A program made the translations under genes and the position numbers. The notes below the pieces were generated by a model that ran no database searches, was not told the origin of the DNA, and saw only the letters and a program-made list of their open reading frames with translations. Below are positions 1 through 8,516 of a DNA stretch of 64,000 bases, piece by piece. Positions within the stretch are counted from its first letter, which is position 1. Each line of letters begins with the position of its first letter. This stretch comes from Sporosarcina sp. P32b (lineage in GTDB: Bacteria; Bacillota; Bacilli; Bacillales_A; Planococcaceae), in contig NZ_PDZB01000018.1 of the NCBI RefSeq assembly GCF_002743335.1, positions 1-64,000 of the forward strand. Reading direction: 5' to 3'.

Positions 1-113
1 ATTTTATTAAACATACAGTATAAAGAAATTGGCGTTCATTTAGGTTGAGGGATGGATTTAAATTCACTCCACCCCAACATTTGATTTAGAACCATCATTG
101 GTATTGATTTATT

Positions 114-227
114 GGCTCAATAAGTAAGCTGATCACTTCTTTGGCTATGCATATCCGCTCAATGAAAACCGATAAGTGCTCTATCAGCCCACGTACCCGC
201 TCAATAAACCACAGGATACGCTTCTAT
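114..227. repeat. 21-nt-period octamer array 1
   Basis: Units of a degenerate octamer YGCTCWAT start at 114, 135 (degenerate), 156, 177, 198 and 219, an exact 21-nt period, with unrelated sequence between them. The unit at 219 has one extra base (CGCTTCTAT). On the minus strand the units would encode a heptad I-E-R pattern, but the extra base breaks that frame, so I read this as a DNA- or RNA-level repeat and not a gene. A second array of the same kind lies at 47975-48107. The rest of 1-438 holds nothing I can support. Confidence 0.7.
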
Positions 228-438
228 CACCTCGCGTCGCAACCCGCTCTCTTATTATATTACGCCAACCAATCTACCCCACAGGCAGCAGCCAATCATC
301 TACTTTCACCATCTACTTCCTATAAAAAGCTAGAACATACTAAATCACCGCGACAATACACAAAAGAATCCATGTCGGAAAGCCCATGGATTAGATAGCA
401 AATATTTCTATTCAATTTAATTGAAGCGGGCTAACTAA

Positions 439-669
439 TCATACGGAGTAGTAAATATCGTCTTCGCTTTCGTAGCGTACAGTAATGCAATGCCCATTGT
501 CCGATTGGAACTTAAGTGCGGTAGTGTCTAGATCACCAGTAAGTATTGAAAACGAATGTCGGTCTTGTTGTGTGGGTAGACGAGAGTAGTGGATGATATC
601 ATGAATAAGAGAAGACATCTCTTCGTACGACGTAAAAACATAATACTCATTAACCATATAAGCCGGCAT
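439..669 (-). CDS. small protein of unknown function (76 aa)
   Basis: I do not recognise this protein. It is acidic and soluble-looking, with a Tyr-rich N-terminus (YMVNEYYVF) and a C-terminal end SEDDIYYSV. I place the start at the ATG at 667-669: a GGAG lies 9 nt upstream, whereas the more upstream TTG at 676-678 directly abuts that GGAG and cannot use it. No signal peptide or membrane segment is visible. The nearest gene on the same strand is the XRE regulator about 230 nt upstream, so co-transcription is possible but not shown. The clean Shine-Dalgarno is the main reason for calling it real. Confidence 0.55.
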   Translation of the reverse strand: MPAYMVNEYYVFTSYEEMSSLIHDIIHYSRLPTQQDRHSFSILTGDLDTTALKFQSDNGHCITVRYESEDDIYYSV

Positions 670-901
670 ACTGCTCAACTCCTAAATAAATAGAATGAAG
701 ACTCGAGCGACAGGAGGGGTAGCAAACATCTATCTATTCAGCAAGTATTAAAATACTGTCTTCAAAAGATAAAGCGTGAAGTATACTATATGCATCAACA
801 AGCATACTCGTGAATAGAAAAATCATTCTACAGTTATTATATAGTAGAATGACGTAAAATACTATTGAGTATTGTAAGAAAATTGAAATTGGGTGAAAAG
901 A

Positions 902-1285
902 TTATTTTTTCAAACTATACATTGTTTGCATGAAAGCTAACAATGCATTTTTATCTGCGTCCGATAGCTTTATGCCATTAAAGAATATTTGTTCTTGCAA
1001 TAAATTCTCTAGTTCAAGTACTTTAGACGACATATTATTTTTTGATGAAGAGATAGCTTGATCTATTGTCTCATTAGGCAGGTAACCAGCCAATATTAGT
1101 AACTCATTTTTGTCTGCCTCTAATGCCGCTGCTAGTGCGCAAATCGTTTCACGAGAAGGGTTGTATCTACCTTTTTCCAATGAGGCGATGAAGGAGTAGC
1201 TTAGGTTAGCCAGGTCTGCTAAATAACGTAAAGTCATTTGTCTTTGTTCACGTAATTTCCGTAGGCGTATTCCAAATTCATTCAA
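902..1285 (-). CDS. XRE-family HTH transcriptional regulator
   Basis: A 127-aa DNA-binding protein. Residues 5-60 form a lambda-repressor-like helix-turn-helix (RLRKLREQRQMTLRYLAD, then SYSFIASLEKGRYNPSRET), the XRE pattern. The C-terminal part (LSDADKNALLAFMQTMYS) resembles the short helical tail of many Bacillus phage/SinR-like XRE proteins and could mediate oligomerisation. A strong Shine-Dalgarno (AAGGAGGGG) precedes the ATG. It is transcribed away from the polysaccharide cluster that starts 800 nt to the right, so it is a possible but unproven regulator of it. The target is unknown. Confidence 0.85.
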   Translation of the reverse strand: MNEFGIRLRKLREQRQMTLRYLADLANLSYSFIASLEKGRYNPSRETICALAAALEADKNELLILAGYLPNETIDQAISSSKNNMSSKVLELENLLQEQIFFNGIKLSDADKNALLAFMQTMYSLKK

Positions 1286-2106
1286 ATATATCCCCTCCTT
1301 AGCTATTGGTAAATTATTATTAAAGAGTATGTACTACTATCATAACCTATATATTGATAAATAACAGAAATATTACTGTTATTTTTTTTAGGTAAAAAGA
1401 CTATTCCTAAAAAAATATAAAATAACACTATAAATAACTTTGAAAGGCTATATTCCTAGTGAATTGAAGTTAAAAGGACGGTTATATAATCTACTACTAA
1501 CAATCCATGTTTTATGCTATATAGTCATTTTACACGTTTTTTATATTTACTACTATACTCCATATCCCTAAGTTTAATAATTGATTGTGTAGTGTCAAAC
1601 ATATTTAAAATAACTAAAGAATATAAAAATTTGCTTTGTATTTCATACTAAAACAGTTGGCGGAATTAATAAATAAATGTGTTGACAAAAAGAACAAAAC
1701 ATCATAATATGTGTTGTAAGGCTAAACAAAAAGTTTTTTTGCTCTATTTGTTTAGAAAAACAACACAAGCGTAAGTAATAGAAAGGAGATAGTAAATAAC
1801 TTGGTTGTAATTGAAAACTACTTTGGAATATGTAAATGGCAGTTTTACAGTCGTCTGTATTTACTAGGTTCATATTCTGGTTCCAATGGAGTGCTAATCA
1901 TGTTAGGCATGAATGATAAGCAGTGCATTGAAAAGATAGTTATAAGTTTTGTAACGTAAATCTAATGTACTTATAAATGAATATAAAAGCATTTCCTATT
2001 AGCGTGAGTCGATTAGAATGCTTCATACAAACTCTGCACCATGTAATTATTTATTATGTCCAACGGTATAAAAATTAGCATGATACGGAAAGTGTAGGTG
2101 TTGAGA
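1286..2106. other. AT-rich intergenic region, no gene supported
   Basis: About 820 nt of AT-rich sequence separate the divergent XRE gene and the polysaccharide cluster. The only longer open frame (1643-1873, minus) has no convincing ribosome binding site and a composition typical of AT-rich spacer. The promoter of the polysaccharide cluster should lie here, but I cannot identify a convincing -35/-10 pair. The length suggests room for regulator sites. Confidence 0.5.
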
Positions 2107-3579
2107 ATGCGTTATGAATATCAAGAATCTTATAGTCTTAGAAAATTTAAATCTACTTCACTTTTGTTACTTCTTAGTTCTTTATTGGTGATAGGTGGAT
2201 GTTCACCATTATTTGGTGGAAAAAAGAGTAGCAATTCAGCCGCTGTTGCCTTAGCCAGTGAAAAGGTAGATCCATACATGGGGGAGAAAAGTGAAGTTCT
2301 TTCCTATGTGTGGACTACTAGAAAGGAAGTATCACTCACTTTTAACGGTATGGCGGATAAAAAAACGATGATTTTACTTTTGGATGCACTAGAAGAAAAT
2401 AATATGCCAGCTACATTCTTTTTGCCGGGCATACGGGTAGCAGAAGAGCCGGAAATCGCCAAAATGATTTTGGAACATGGTCATGAAATTGAAAATAATA
2501 CACTAAACCAAAAGGATCTTCGCAATATAAGTTATGAGCAACTGTATAAAGAAGTCAAACTCAGTAATGAAGTAATTCGAAATGAAACGGGTGTATCGCC
2601 TCGGTATGTCAGAACAAGATCAGGTGAATACAATGAGGATCTTCAAGCCATAACTGCACAGCTGGGTATGGATGCGGTTATTAATTACACGATCAACCCG
2701 CGTGAAGGGGATATGCAGGAAGCGAAATCAATCGGAGAATATATTGAAAGATATATAACACGCGGGTCAATAATTTCTATGCATACGGATATTAATCCTG
2801 AGATTGTTGGTGCTATTCCGTATATCGCAAAAGCCGTTGAAAAAACAGGTTATAAATTAATTCCACTAAAAGAACTAGTTGATAGAGGTACCAAGCGTAA
2901 ACCACTAGAGCAAATTGCAGGTTATGATCGAATTAAAATCAATCCAAACTATAAAGGTATTAAACCAAATATCTTCTACGATGCCCCTACAGAAGATAAA
3001 GTGATTGCACTGACATTCGACGACTGGGCAAGCGATTACACAGTATCAAAGATTCTCGACATCTTGAAAGAGGAGAAAGTACCTTCCACTTTCTTTTTGA
3101 TTGGTAAAGGTGTAGAGAAGAATCCAAACTTAGCACGCGCTATTTATGAGCAAGGCCATGAAGTTGCAAGCCACTCATACAGTCATCAAGTAGTAACTGG
3201 AATGACACCGGAAGAACTGCAAGAAGATTTAGTTAAAGCGCATCAAGTCATTACTGAAGCGATACAAGCCAAACCGACTATGCTGTTTCGACCTGCAACT
3301 GGTGAAATAGATGAAAACACAGCGAAAATTGCCATGGCTACAGGTTATAAAAGTATTGCATTGTACGATGTCACACCATTTGACTGGGATACAGCAAATG
3401 ATGCAGATGAGATCGTTAAACGTATTCTCAATAAACGCGGAGAAGGAAGTGTCATAGTACTTCATATCTTGGATGGTACGCAGACGATTGAAGCACTTCC
3501 TAAAGTTATCCATACATTACGCGAACAAGGCTACACATTTAAACATATGACAGAATTGATGCGAATGAATAATAACTAA
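2107..3579 (+). CDS. lipoprotein with tandem NodB polysaccharide deacetylase domains
   Basis: Predicted cell-surface lipoprotein of about 490 aa. The ATG at 2107 is preferred because AGGTG lies 6 nt upstream. A hydrophobic stretch ends in the lipobox VIGGC (Cys32). Two NodB-like (carbohydrate esterase 4) domains follow. The second (around residues 290-470) keeps TFDDW, the zinc-ligand pattern HSYSH, FRPATG and LHILDG, so it may deacetylate an N-acetylated glycan. The first (about 70-250) has TFNGM where the catalytic Asp pair should be and HEIENNTLNQ in place of HxxxH, so it is probably inactive and may bind glycan. It is first in a tightly spaced cluster (18 nt to the next gene), which suggests processing of the polymer made by the glycosyltransferase two genes downstream. 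Confidence 0.85.
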   Translation: MRYEYQESYSLRKFKSTSLLLLLSSLLVIGGCSPLFGGKKSSNSAAVALASEKVDPYMGEKSEVLSYVWTTRKEVSLTFNGMADKKTMILLLDALEENNMPATFFLPGIRVAEEPEIAKMILEHGHEIENNTLNQKDLRNISYEQLYKEVKLSNEVIRNETGVSPRYVRTRSGEYNEDLQAITAQLGMDAVINYTINPREGDMQEAKSIGEYIERYITRGSIISMHTDINPEIVGAIPYIAKAVEKTGYKLIPLKELVDRGTKRKPLEQIAGYDRIKINPNYKGIKPNIFYDAPTEDKVIALTFDDWASDYTVSKILDILKEEKVPSTFFLIGKGVEKNPNLARAIYEQGHEVASHSYSHQVVTGMTPEELQEDLVKAHQVITEAIQAKPTMLFRPATGEIDENTAKIAMATGYKSIALYDVTPFDWDTANDADEIVKRILNKRGEGSVIVLHILDGTQTIEALPKVIHTLREQGYTFKHMTELMRMNNN

Positions 3580-3597
3580 AAGATGGAGATGGTATGA

Positions 3598-4917
3598 ATG
3601 ACGAATTCATTATACGAGCGAATCATGTATAAACAAGAAAAGATTGCAGTGGTTGGTTTAGGTTACGTCGGACTACCGGTAGCTATCGCGTTTTCTGAAG
3701 TGGCTGATGTCATTGGTTTTGATGTTAGCGAAAAGAAGATTGATCAGTTATTTGCTGGAATTGACGTGACAGGTGATGTTGGAGATGAACGAGTCCGCGA
3801 TACGAGCATGCTATTTACCTCTAATGAAAAGGACTTGCAAGACGCCAAGTTTTTCGTCGTGGCAGTTCCAACGCCAATTCAGTCTGGAAACCTTCCCGAC
3901 TTAAAAGCTCTCCAGTTAGCCAGCCAAGTGGTAGGACGAAATATGAAGAAGGGTTCAGTCGTGGTTTATGAATCAACTGTATATCCCGGAGTTACAGAGG
4001 AAGTGTGCATTCTTGAACTCGAAGCCGCATCCAACTTGAAATTTGGCACGGATTTTACAGTAGGCTATTCGCCGGAGCGCATTAATCCAGGCGATCAAAT
4101 CCATAGACTGGAAAACATTATTAAAATTGTTTCTGGCAGTGATGAGGAAACTCTAAATACTGTCGCAAGTGTCTATGAAATGATTATCGATGCTGGCGTA
4201 TACCGGGCGGAATGTATCAAAGTAGCGGAAGCAGCAAAAGTTATCGAAAATGCACAGCGGGATATTAATATTGCTTTCATGAATGAACTCTCTATGTTGT
4301 TTAATCAAATGAAGATCGATACACAGGCGGTATTGCGTGCAGCAAAAACGAAGTGGAACTTCCTACCATTCTCTCCGGGATTAGTAGGCGGTCACTGTAT
4401 AGGAATCGATCCCTATTATTTAACGTATAAAGCAGAGGACTGCGGATACCGATCTAAAATATTACTTGCAGGGCGTCATATTAATGATTCGATGGCAGCA
4501 TATATTTCCCAGCAAATCCTCAAGATTCTTGTGCAGCAGAAGGTGAATATGAATACTATCAAAGTAGGTGTATTAGGTCTAACTTTTAAAGAAGATTGCC
4601 CTGACTTTCGGAACACAAAAGTACTCGATATCATCAATGAATTAAAAGAGTATGGAATTGAACCAATTGTCGCAGATCCACTGGCAGACCCTCATGCGGT
4701 AAAGGAACAATGCAATATTACACTTGCTTCCATAGATGAGTTCAAAGACTTGCACGCAGTGATTGTAGCTGTACCACATGAAGCATATAGAGGACTCACA
4801 TTGGAAGACTTCCAAAGAATGTTTGAAACGGAAACTACTCAATTACTGGTAGATGTTAAGGGGATTTATAATAAAAAAGAATTTCAAGATCAGAATATAC
4901 GGTATTGGAGTTTATAA
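3598..4917 (+). CDS. nucleotide-sugar (UDP-HexNAc type) 6-dehydrogenase
   Basis: A 439-aa UDP-glucose/GDP-mannose dehydrogenase family enzyme, which oxidises C6 of a UDP-sugar to a uronic acid with two NAD+. The N-terminal Rossmann motif is VVGLGYVGLPVA. The central signature SPERINPGDQIHRLEN and the catalytic-cysteine segment LVGGHCIGIDPYYL resemble the TviB/WbpO branch (UDP-N-acetylhexosamine dehydrogenases) more than UDP-glucose dehydrogenases. A GGAG lies before the ATG. It sits 18 nt after the deacetylase and 15 nt before the synthase, so it presumably supplies an activated uronic acid for polymerisation. The exact substrate cannot be read from sequence. Confidence 0.88.
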   Translation: MTNSLYERIMYKQEKIAVVGLGYVGLPVAIAFSEVADVIGFDVSEKKIDQLFAGIDVTGDVGDERVRDTSMLFTSNEKDLQDAKFFVVAVPTPIQSGNLPDLKALQLASQVVGRNMKKGSVVVYESTVYPGVTEEVCILELEAASNLKFGTDFTVGYSPERINPGDQIHRLENIIKIVSGSDEETLNTVASVYEMIIDAGVYRAECIKVAEAAKVIENAQRDINIAFMNELSMLFNQMKIDTQAVLRAAKTKWNFLPFSPGLVGGHCIGIDPYYLTYKAEDCGYRSKILLAGRHINDSMAAYISQQILKILVQQKVNMNTIKVGVLGLTFKEDCPDFRNTKVLDIINELKEYGIEPIVADPLADPHAVKEQCNITLASIDEFKDLHAVIVAVPHEAYRGLTLEDFQRMFETETTQLLVDVKGIYNKKEFQDQNIRYWSL

Positions 4918-4932
4918 GAAAGGTGTGGAATT

Positions 4933-6729
4933 ATGGTGAAAGAAAAATCAAATGCCAAAACAATAACTAGACACACTAATGAATCGACCCTTCTTCCGAA
5001 TATCCCAATAATGCAAAGAAATGAAGAAGGTCAAATGGTCGAGACCATTCGTCTGTTGAAAGATTCCTACTCATGTAATTTCAATGTAACAATGAGAAAC
5101 AAAAAAAGCAGTAGCAAAATGAAAACGAAAGCTATCGAAATATCTAAAACAGAGCTAATTGTAGACTTCGATCCGTCCATGAATTCACTGAAGGCAGGAG
5201 ATGTCGTCAACTTACGTTTCAAAATTCCTGAAGGGACGATGGAGGAAGGTTACGAGTCCACGGTGAGGATTCGAGGAACAGTTACTTGGCAAGAAGTGAA
5301 GACGTCGAATAACGAAATCACTTGGAAAATGGTCTTCGAATTCGTCGAATCGCTGGATTCTTACTTTCAACGAACGAAGTGGAGATTTATCACGACCTTC
5401 ACACTTGCCAGTCTCTTACTTGTGGCATTTTTTATCGTATTAATGCGCTTTGAAAGTCTAGTTTATTTTAAATTTAATAAGTTCATTTATTTCTACAGTC
5501 TGATTGCAGCTACGTTTTTACTAACTCGGTATATATTTGGTGCATTCTATAGGAATGTACCAATCAATTCAAATTACCGCCCAGGTGTTTCCATTATTAT
5601 TCCAGTATTTAATGAAGAAGAATGGATTCATAAAACGATATTCGGTTGTCTAAATCAAAACTATCCAATCGATCAGCTAGAGGTAATTGTCGTAGATGAC
5701 CAGTCTACCGATCTCACGGTTGAAAATATCTGGAAAGCAGTCGAAAGGCTAGAACAAGAAGATGAGGTATACAAAATTAAAGAACGTTTACAAGTATACG
5801 TAATGCCGAAAAACGGCGGGAAACGGAAAGCTTTAGTGGATGGTGTAGCAATGGCCAAACACGATCTCGTCGTTTTTGTAGATTCGGACAGCTTCTTGGA
5901 GCCAAATGCTATTTTGAATTTAGTTCAGCCATTCCAAGATCCTAAAATGGGTGGCGTCTCAGGACGGACGGATGTTGAAAATAAATATACAAACAATATT
6001 ACTAAATTACAAGTCGTGCGCTACTACATCGCATTCCGCGTCATGAAAGCCGCCGAATCATACTTTGACTGTGTCACTTGTTTATCGGGTCCACTGTCTT
6101 GCTATAGAAAGTCTTTGATTCTTAAGAATCAAGAGGATTGGCTTAATCAAACGTTCTTAGGGCAGCCAGCAACATTTGGAGATGATCGCAGTATGACCAA
6201 TTATATTCTACAAACACACCGCACGGCATACCAAGATAAGGCAATCTGTTCGACAGTTGTACCAGACAAATTTGGTGTCTTTTTGAAACAGCAAATGCGC
6301 TGGAAACGCTCTTGGTTACGTGAATCACTACGAGCGGGAACATTTATTTGGAGGAAAGAGGTATTCATGGCTCTATTCTTTTACGTGGGACTGATTGTAC
6401 CAATCGCAGCACCGGTTGTCGTACTGTACAACTTAGTCTATGTGCCGCTGTTTCACGGTATAATCCCAACAACCTTCTTGATGGGATTATTCCTTATGGC
6501 CTTTATGATGAGTGTCGCGTACTTGTTCTTTAGGAAAAGCAGTCTGTGGATTTTCGGATTTGTCTTCGTTTTGATGTATGAGGCTGTTCTTTTATGGCAG
6601 ATGCCTGTTGCGTGGGTAACGTTCTGGAAATCTACTTGGGGAACGCGCGATACACCACAAGATATTGAAGCGCGTGAGAAGAAGTTGGGGAAGAAGCTGA
6701 AAAAAGATCCTCTAACTATCAAATCATAA
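4933..6729 (+). CDS. PilZ-like domain fused to hyaluronan-synthase-type GT2 glycosyltransferase
   Basis: A 598-aa membrane synthase. Residues about 35-150 look like a PilZ-type beta-barrel, but the RxxxR element is not visible and the D/NxSxxG motif is reduced to EISKTE, so c-di-GMP binding is uncertain. Two membrane segments (about 152-203) precede a processive family 2 catalytic domain with VDDQS (about 255), DSDS (DxD, about 317), GDDRSMTNY (about 417) and QQMRW (QxxRW, about 453). The stretch around LNQTFLG...GDDRSMTN closely resembles streptococcal HasA as I remember it. Further membrane helices follow, as expected for a synthase that also exports its chain. With the upstream dehydrogenase it could make a uronic-acid-containing polymer such as hyaluronan or a relative. 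Confidence 0.85.
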   Translation: MVKEKSNAKTITRHTNESTLLPNIPIMQRNEEGQMVETIRLLKDSYSCNFNVTMRNKKSSSKMKTKAIEISKTELIVDFDPSMNSLKAGDVVNLRFKIPEGTMEEGYESTVRIRGTVTWQEVKTSNNEITWKMVFEFVESLDSYFQRTKWRFITTFTLASLLLVAFFIVLMRFESLVYFKFNKFIYFYSLIAATFLLTRYIFGAFYRNVPINSNYRPGVSIIIPVFNEEEWIHKTIFGCLNQNYPIDQLEVIVVDDQSTDLTVENIWKAVERLEQEDEVYKIKERLQVYVMPKNGGKRKALVDGVAMAKHDLVVFVDSDSFLEPNAILNLVQPFQDPKMGGVSGRTDVENKYTNNITKLQVVRYYIAFRVMKAAESYFDCVTCLSGPLSCYRKSLILKNQEDWLNQTFLGQPATFGDDRSMTNYILQTHRTAYQDKAICSTVVPDKFGVFLKQQMRWKRSWLRESLRAGTFIWRKEVFMALFFYVGLIVPIAAPVVVLYNLVYVPLFHGIIPTTFLMGLFLMAFMMSVAYLFFRKSSLWIFGFVFVLMYEAVLLWQMPVAWVTFWKSTWGTRDTPQDIEAREKKLGKKLKKDPLTIKS

Positions 6730-6761
6730 CTATATGAGTTTGTAGACAAGGAGAATGACAT

Positions 6762-8483
6762 ATGAAACGAAAAAGTAATGAAATATTAGATTATGAAAAG
6801 AAGAATCGACGGAAAGTCAGACGATCAATTTTTCAATTGGGTATTTTATTGGTTATTGTTTTCCTTGTGTTCCAAACGTTTGTCGAAATAAATCATTACG
6901 ATGCATCGAATACTAAAGATTGGAAGAATAAGAGAGGATTTATTGCTCTTTCATATCCAGGTGTATCAAGGGATGGATCAGACTCACTGTTTGCAAAAAA
7001 ACAATTGCAACGACAGCTAGAAGCGTTGACAAACCAAGGATACGAAACCATTTCTCAACAAGATATTCTCGATTTCTACAATGACAAGAAACCGTTACCT
7101 GAGAAAGCATTGTTCCTTGCCTTCGAAGATGGACGTACAGACACGAGCGTATTCGTCAATCCATTGTTGAAGAAGTATAACTACAAAGCGACATTACTTT
7201 CTTTTGCCAACAAATTAGACGAGAACGATAAGCGGTTTCTTCAACCTTCACATCTAAAACAGATGAAAAAGAGTGGCTTTTGGGAATTGGGTAGTAATGG
7301 TAACCGTTTAACGTACATCAACATCTTCAATAAAGAAGGTACATTCTTAAATATTCGTGATGATGAAGAAGTACTGAGTAAAGACGAAATTGATTCGTAC
7401 AATCACTTTTCAATGGACTTCATCCGTGATCAGTACTTGATTCCAAGTGAGAACCGGGTAGAGATGGAAAAACGCATTACAAATGACTATCAAGAGATGC
7501 GCGATGTGTATCAACGGAAATTGGGTGCAATGCCTGGTGTCTACATGATTATGCATGCCAACGGTCTGTACAATTCAGCGAATAAATTGGTTACTGAAGT
7601 CAACGATAAAGAGATTAGAAAAACATTTAATATGCACTTCAATCAAGAAGGGGATGCATATAACACAAAAGAAAAAGAGTTATATAACCTCACCCGCGTC
7701 CAGCCAAAGACATCTTGGTCAACGAATCATTTACTCATGAAGATTCTAAGTGATACAAATCAAGAGGTGGCTTTTGTAAGAGGTAATGAAAACCAAGCTA
7801 AGCAGTGGAAGGAAATTGAGAGCGCGGCGGAGTTTCGTGATAATACGATTACTCTAACGTCGAAAGCAAGAAAGCATGGAAAGCTGGTACTGACAGAGAG
7901 TACTAACAAGGATATTCAGTTCACAGGAAAAGTGGGAGGTACTGCTGAAGGCCAACAATCCATATACTTACGACGAAGTAATAATGGCGATTCTTATATC
8001 AAAGTTTCATTTGAAAACGATCATCTTGTGATTGAAGAAAAGGTAGCGGGACAGTTGAAAGAGTTACTTGAAACAAAACCGATACCGAAAGCCACAATGG
8101 AGCAAACAACAGATCAAACAGCTTCACAAAAAGAAGACAAAGTGCAGCATGAAAAATTACTTAATGAAAAAAATATAAAAATTGTACTTCAGGATCATAA
8201 ATTAAACATCAAGCTGAATGACAAAAATATTGTTAACAATCTGGTCGTCAATCAAGGGATCGGGGCTGGAAAGCTAGCACTAGGTTCTACATGGGTGCCA
8301 GGAGATTTCAATGATCCAATTCATGATGCGCAGTTTAGTGATGTTACAATCGCTTCCTTGCCGGACAGTGATGTTGTGCAGACGACATTGTTTACAAATG
8401 AAATACAAAAGCCACAGCAACTCATGTATACGTTTGTTGGATCAATCAAGTCGGCAATGAATTGGGTAGTTGATAATTTCTAA
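6762..8483 (+). CDS. membrane-anchored polysaccharide deacetylase-like protein
   Basis: A 573-aa protein with a short basic cytoplasmic tail and a single N-terminal membrane segment (about residues 22-42), so most of it should be outside the cell. Residues about 55-330 resemble a NodB/PgaB-like fold: LSYPGVSRDGS near the start, then FLAFEDGRTD in the place of the TFDDG motif, and ELGSNGNRL in the region of the metal-binding motif. The usual HxxxH is not obvious, so activity is uncertain. The C-terminal 200 residues look beta-rich and may be a glycan-binding jelly-roll. ATG with GGAG upstream; 32 nt after the synthase gene. Likely modifies or holds the exported polymer. Confidence 0.72.
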   Translation: MKRKSNEILDYEKKNRRKVRRSIFQLGILLVIVFLVFQTFVEINHYDASNTKDWKNKRGFIALSYPGVSRDGSDSLFAKKQLQRQLEALTNQGYETISQQDILDFYNDKKPLPEKALFLAFEDGRTDTSVFVNPLLKKYNYKATLLSFANKLDENDKRFLQPSHLKQMKKSGFWELGSNGNRLTYINIFNKEGTFLNIRDDEEVLSKDEIDSYNHFSMDFIRDQYLIPSENRVEMEKRITNDYQEMRDVYQRKLGAMPGVYMIMHANGLYNSANKLVTEVNDKEIRKTFNMHFNQEGDAYNTKEKELYNLTRVQPKTSWSTNHLLMKILSDTNQEVAFVRGNENQAKQWKEIESAAEFRDNTITLTSKARKHGKLVLTESTNKDIQFTGKVGGTAEGQQSIYLRRSNNGDSYIKVSFENDHLVIEEKVAGQLKELLETKPIPKATMEQTTDQTASQKEDKVQHEKLLNEKNIKIVLQDHKLNIKLNDKNIVNNLVVNQGIGAGKLALGSTWVPGDFNDPIHDAQFSDVTIASLPDSDVVQTTLFTNEIQKPQQLMYTFVGSIKSAMNWVVDNF

Positions 8484-8516
8484 TAACTGGCACGAACTGA
8501 AAAGGCGGAGATTTCA

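Noticed and set aside
114-227. CRISPR array
   Set aside because: Units are only 8 nt with 13-nt intervals and are degenerate; there are no Cas genes in the window.
141-398. 85-codon open frame on the plus strand
   Set aside because: It starts at TTG without a ribosome binding site and runs through the 21-nt repeat array.
1643-1873. 76-codon minus-strand frame
   Set aside because: AT-rich spacer, no conserved pattern.
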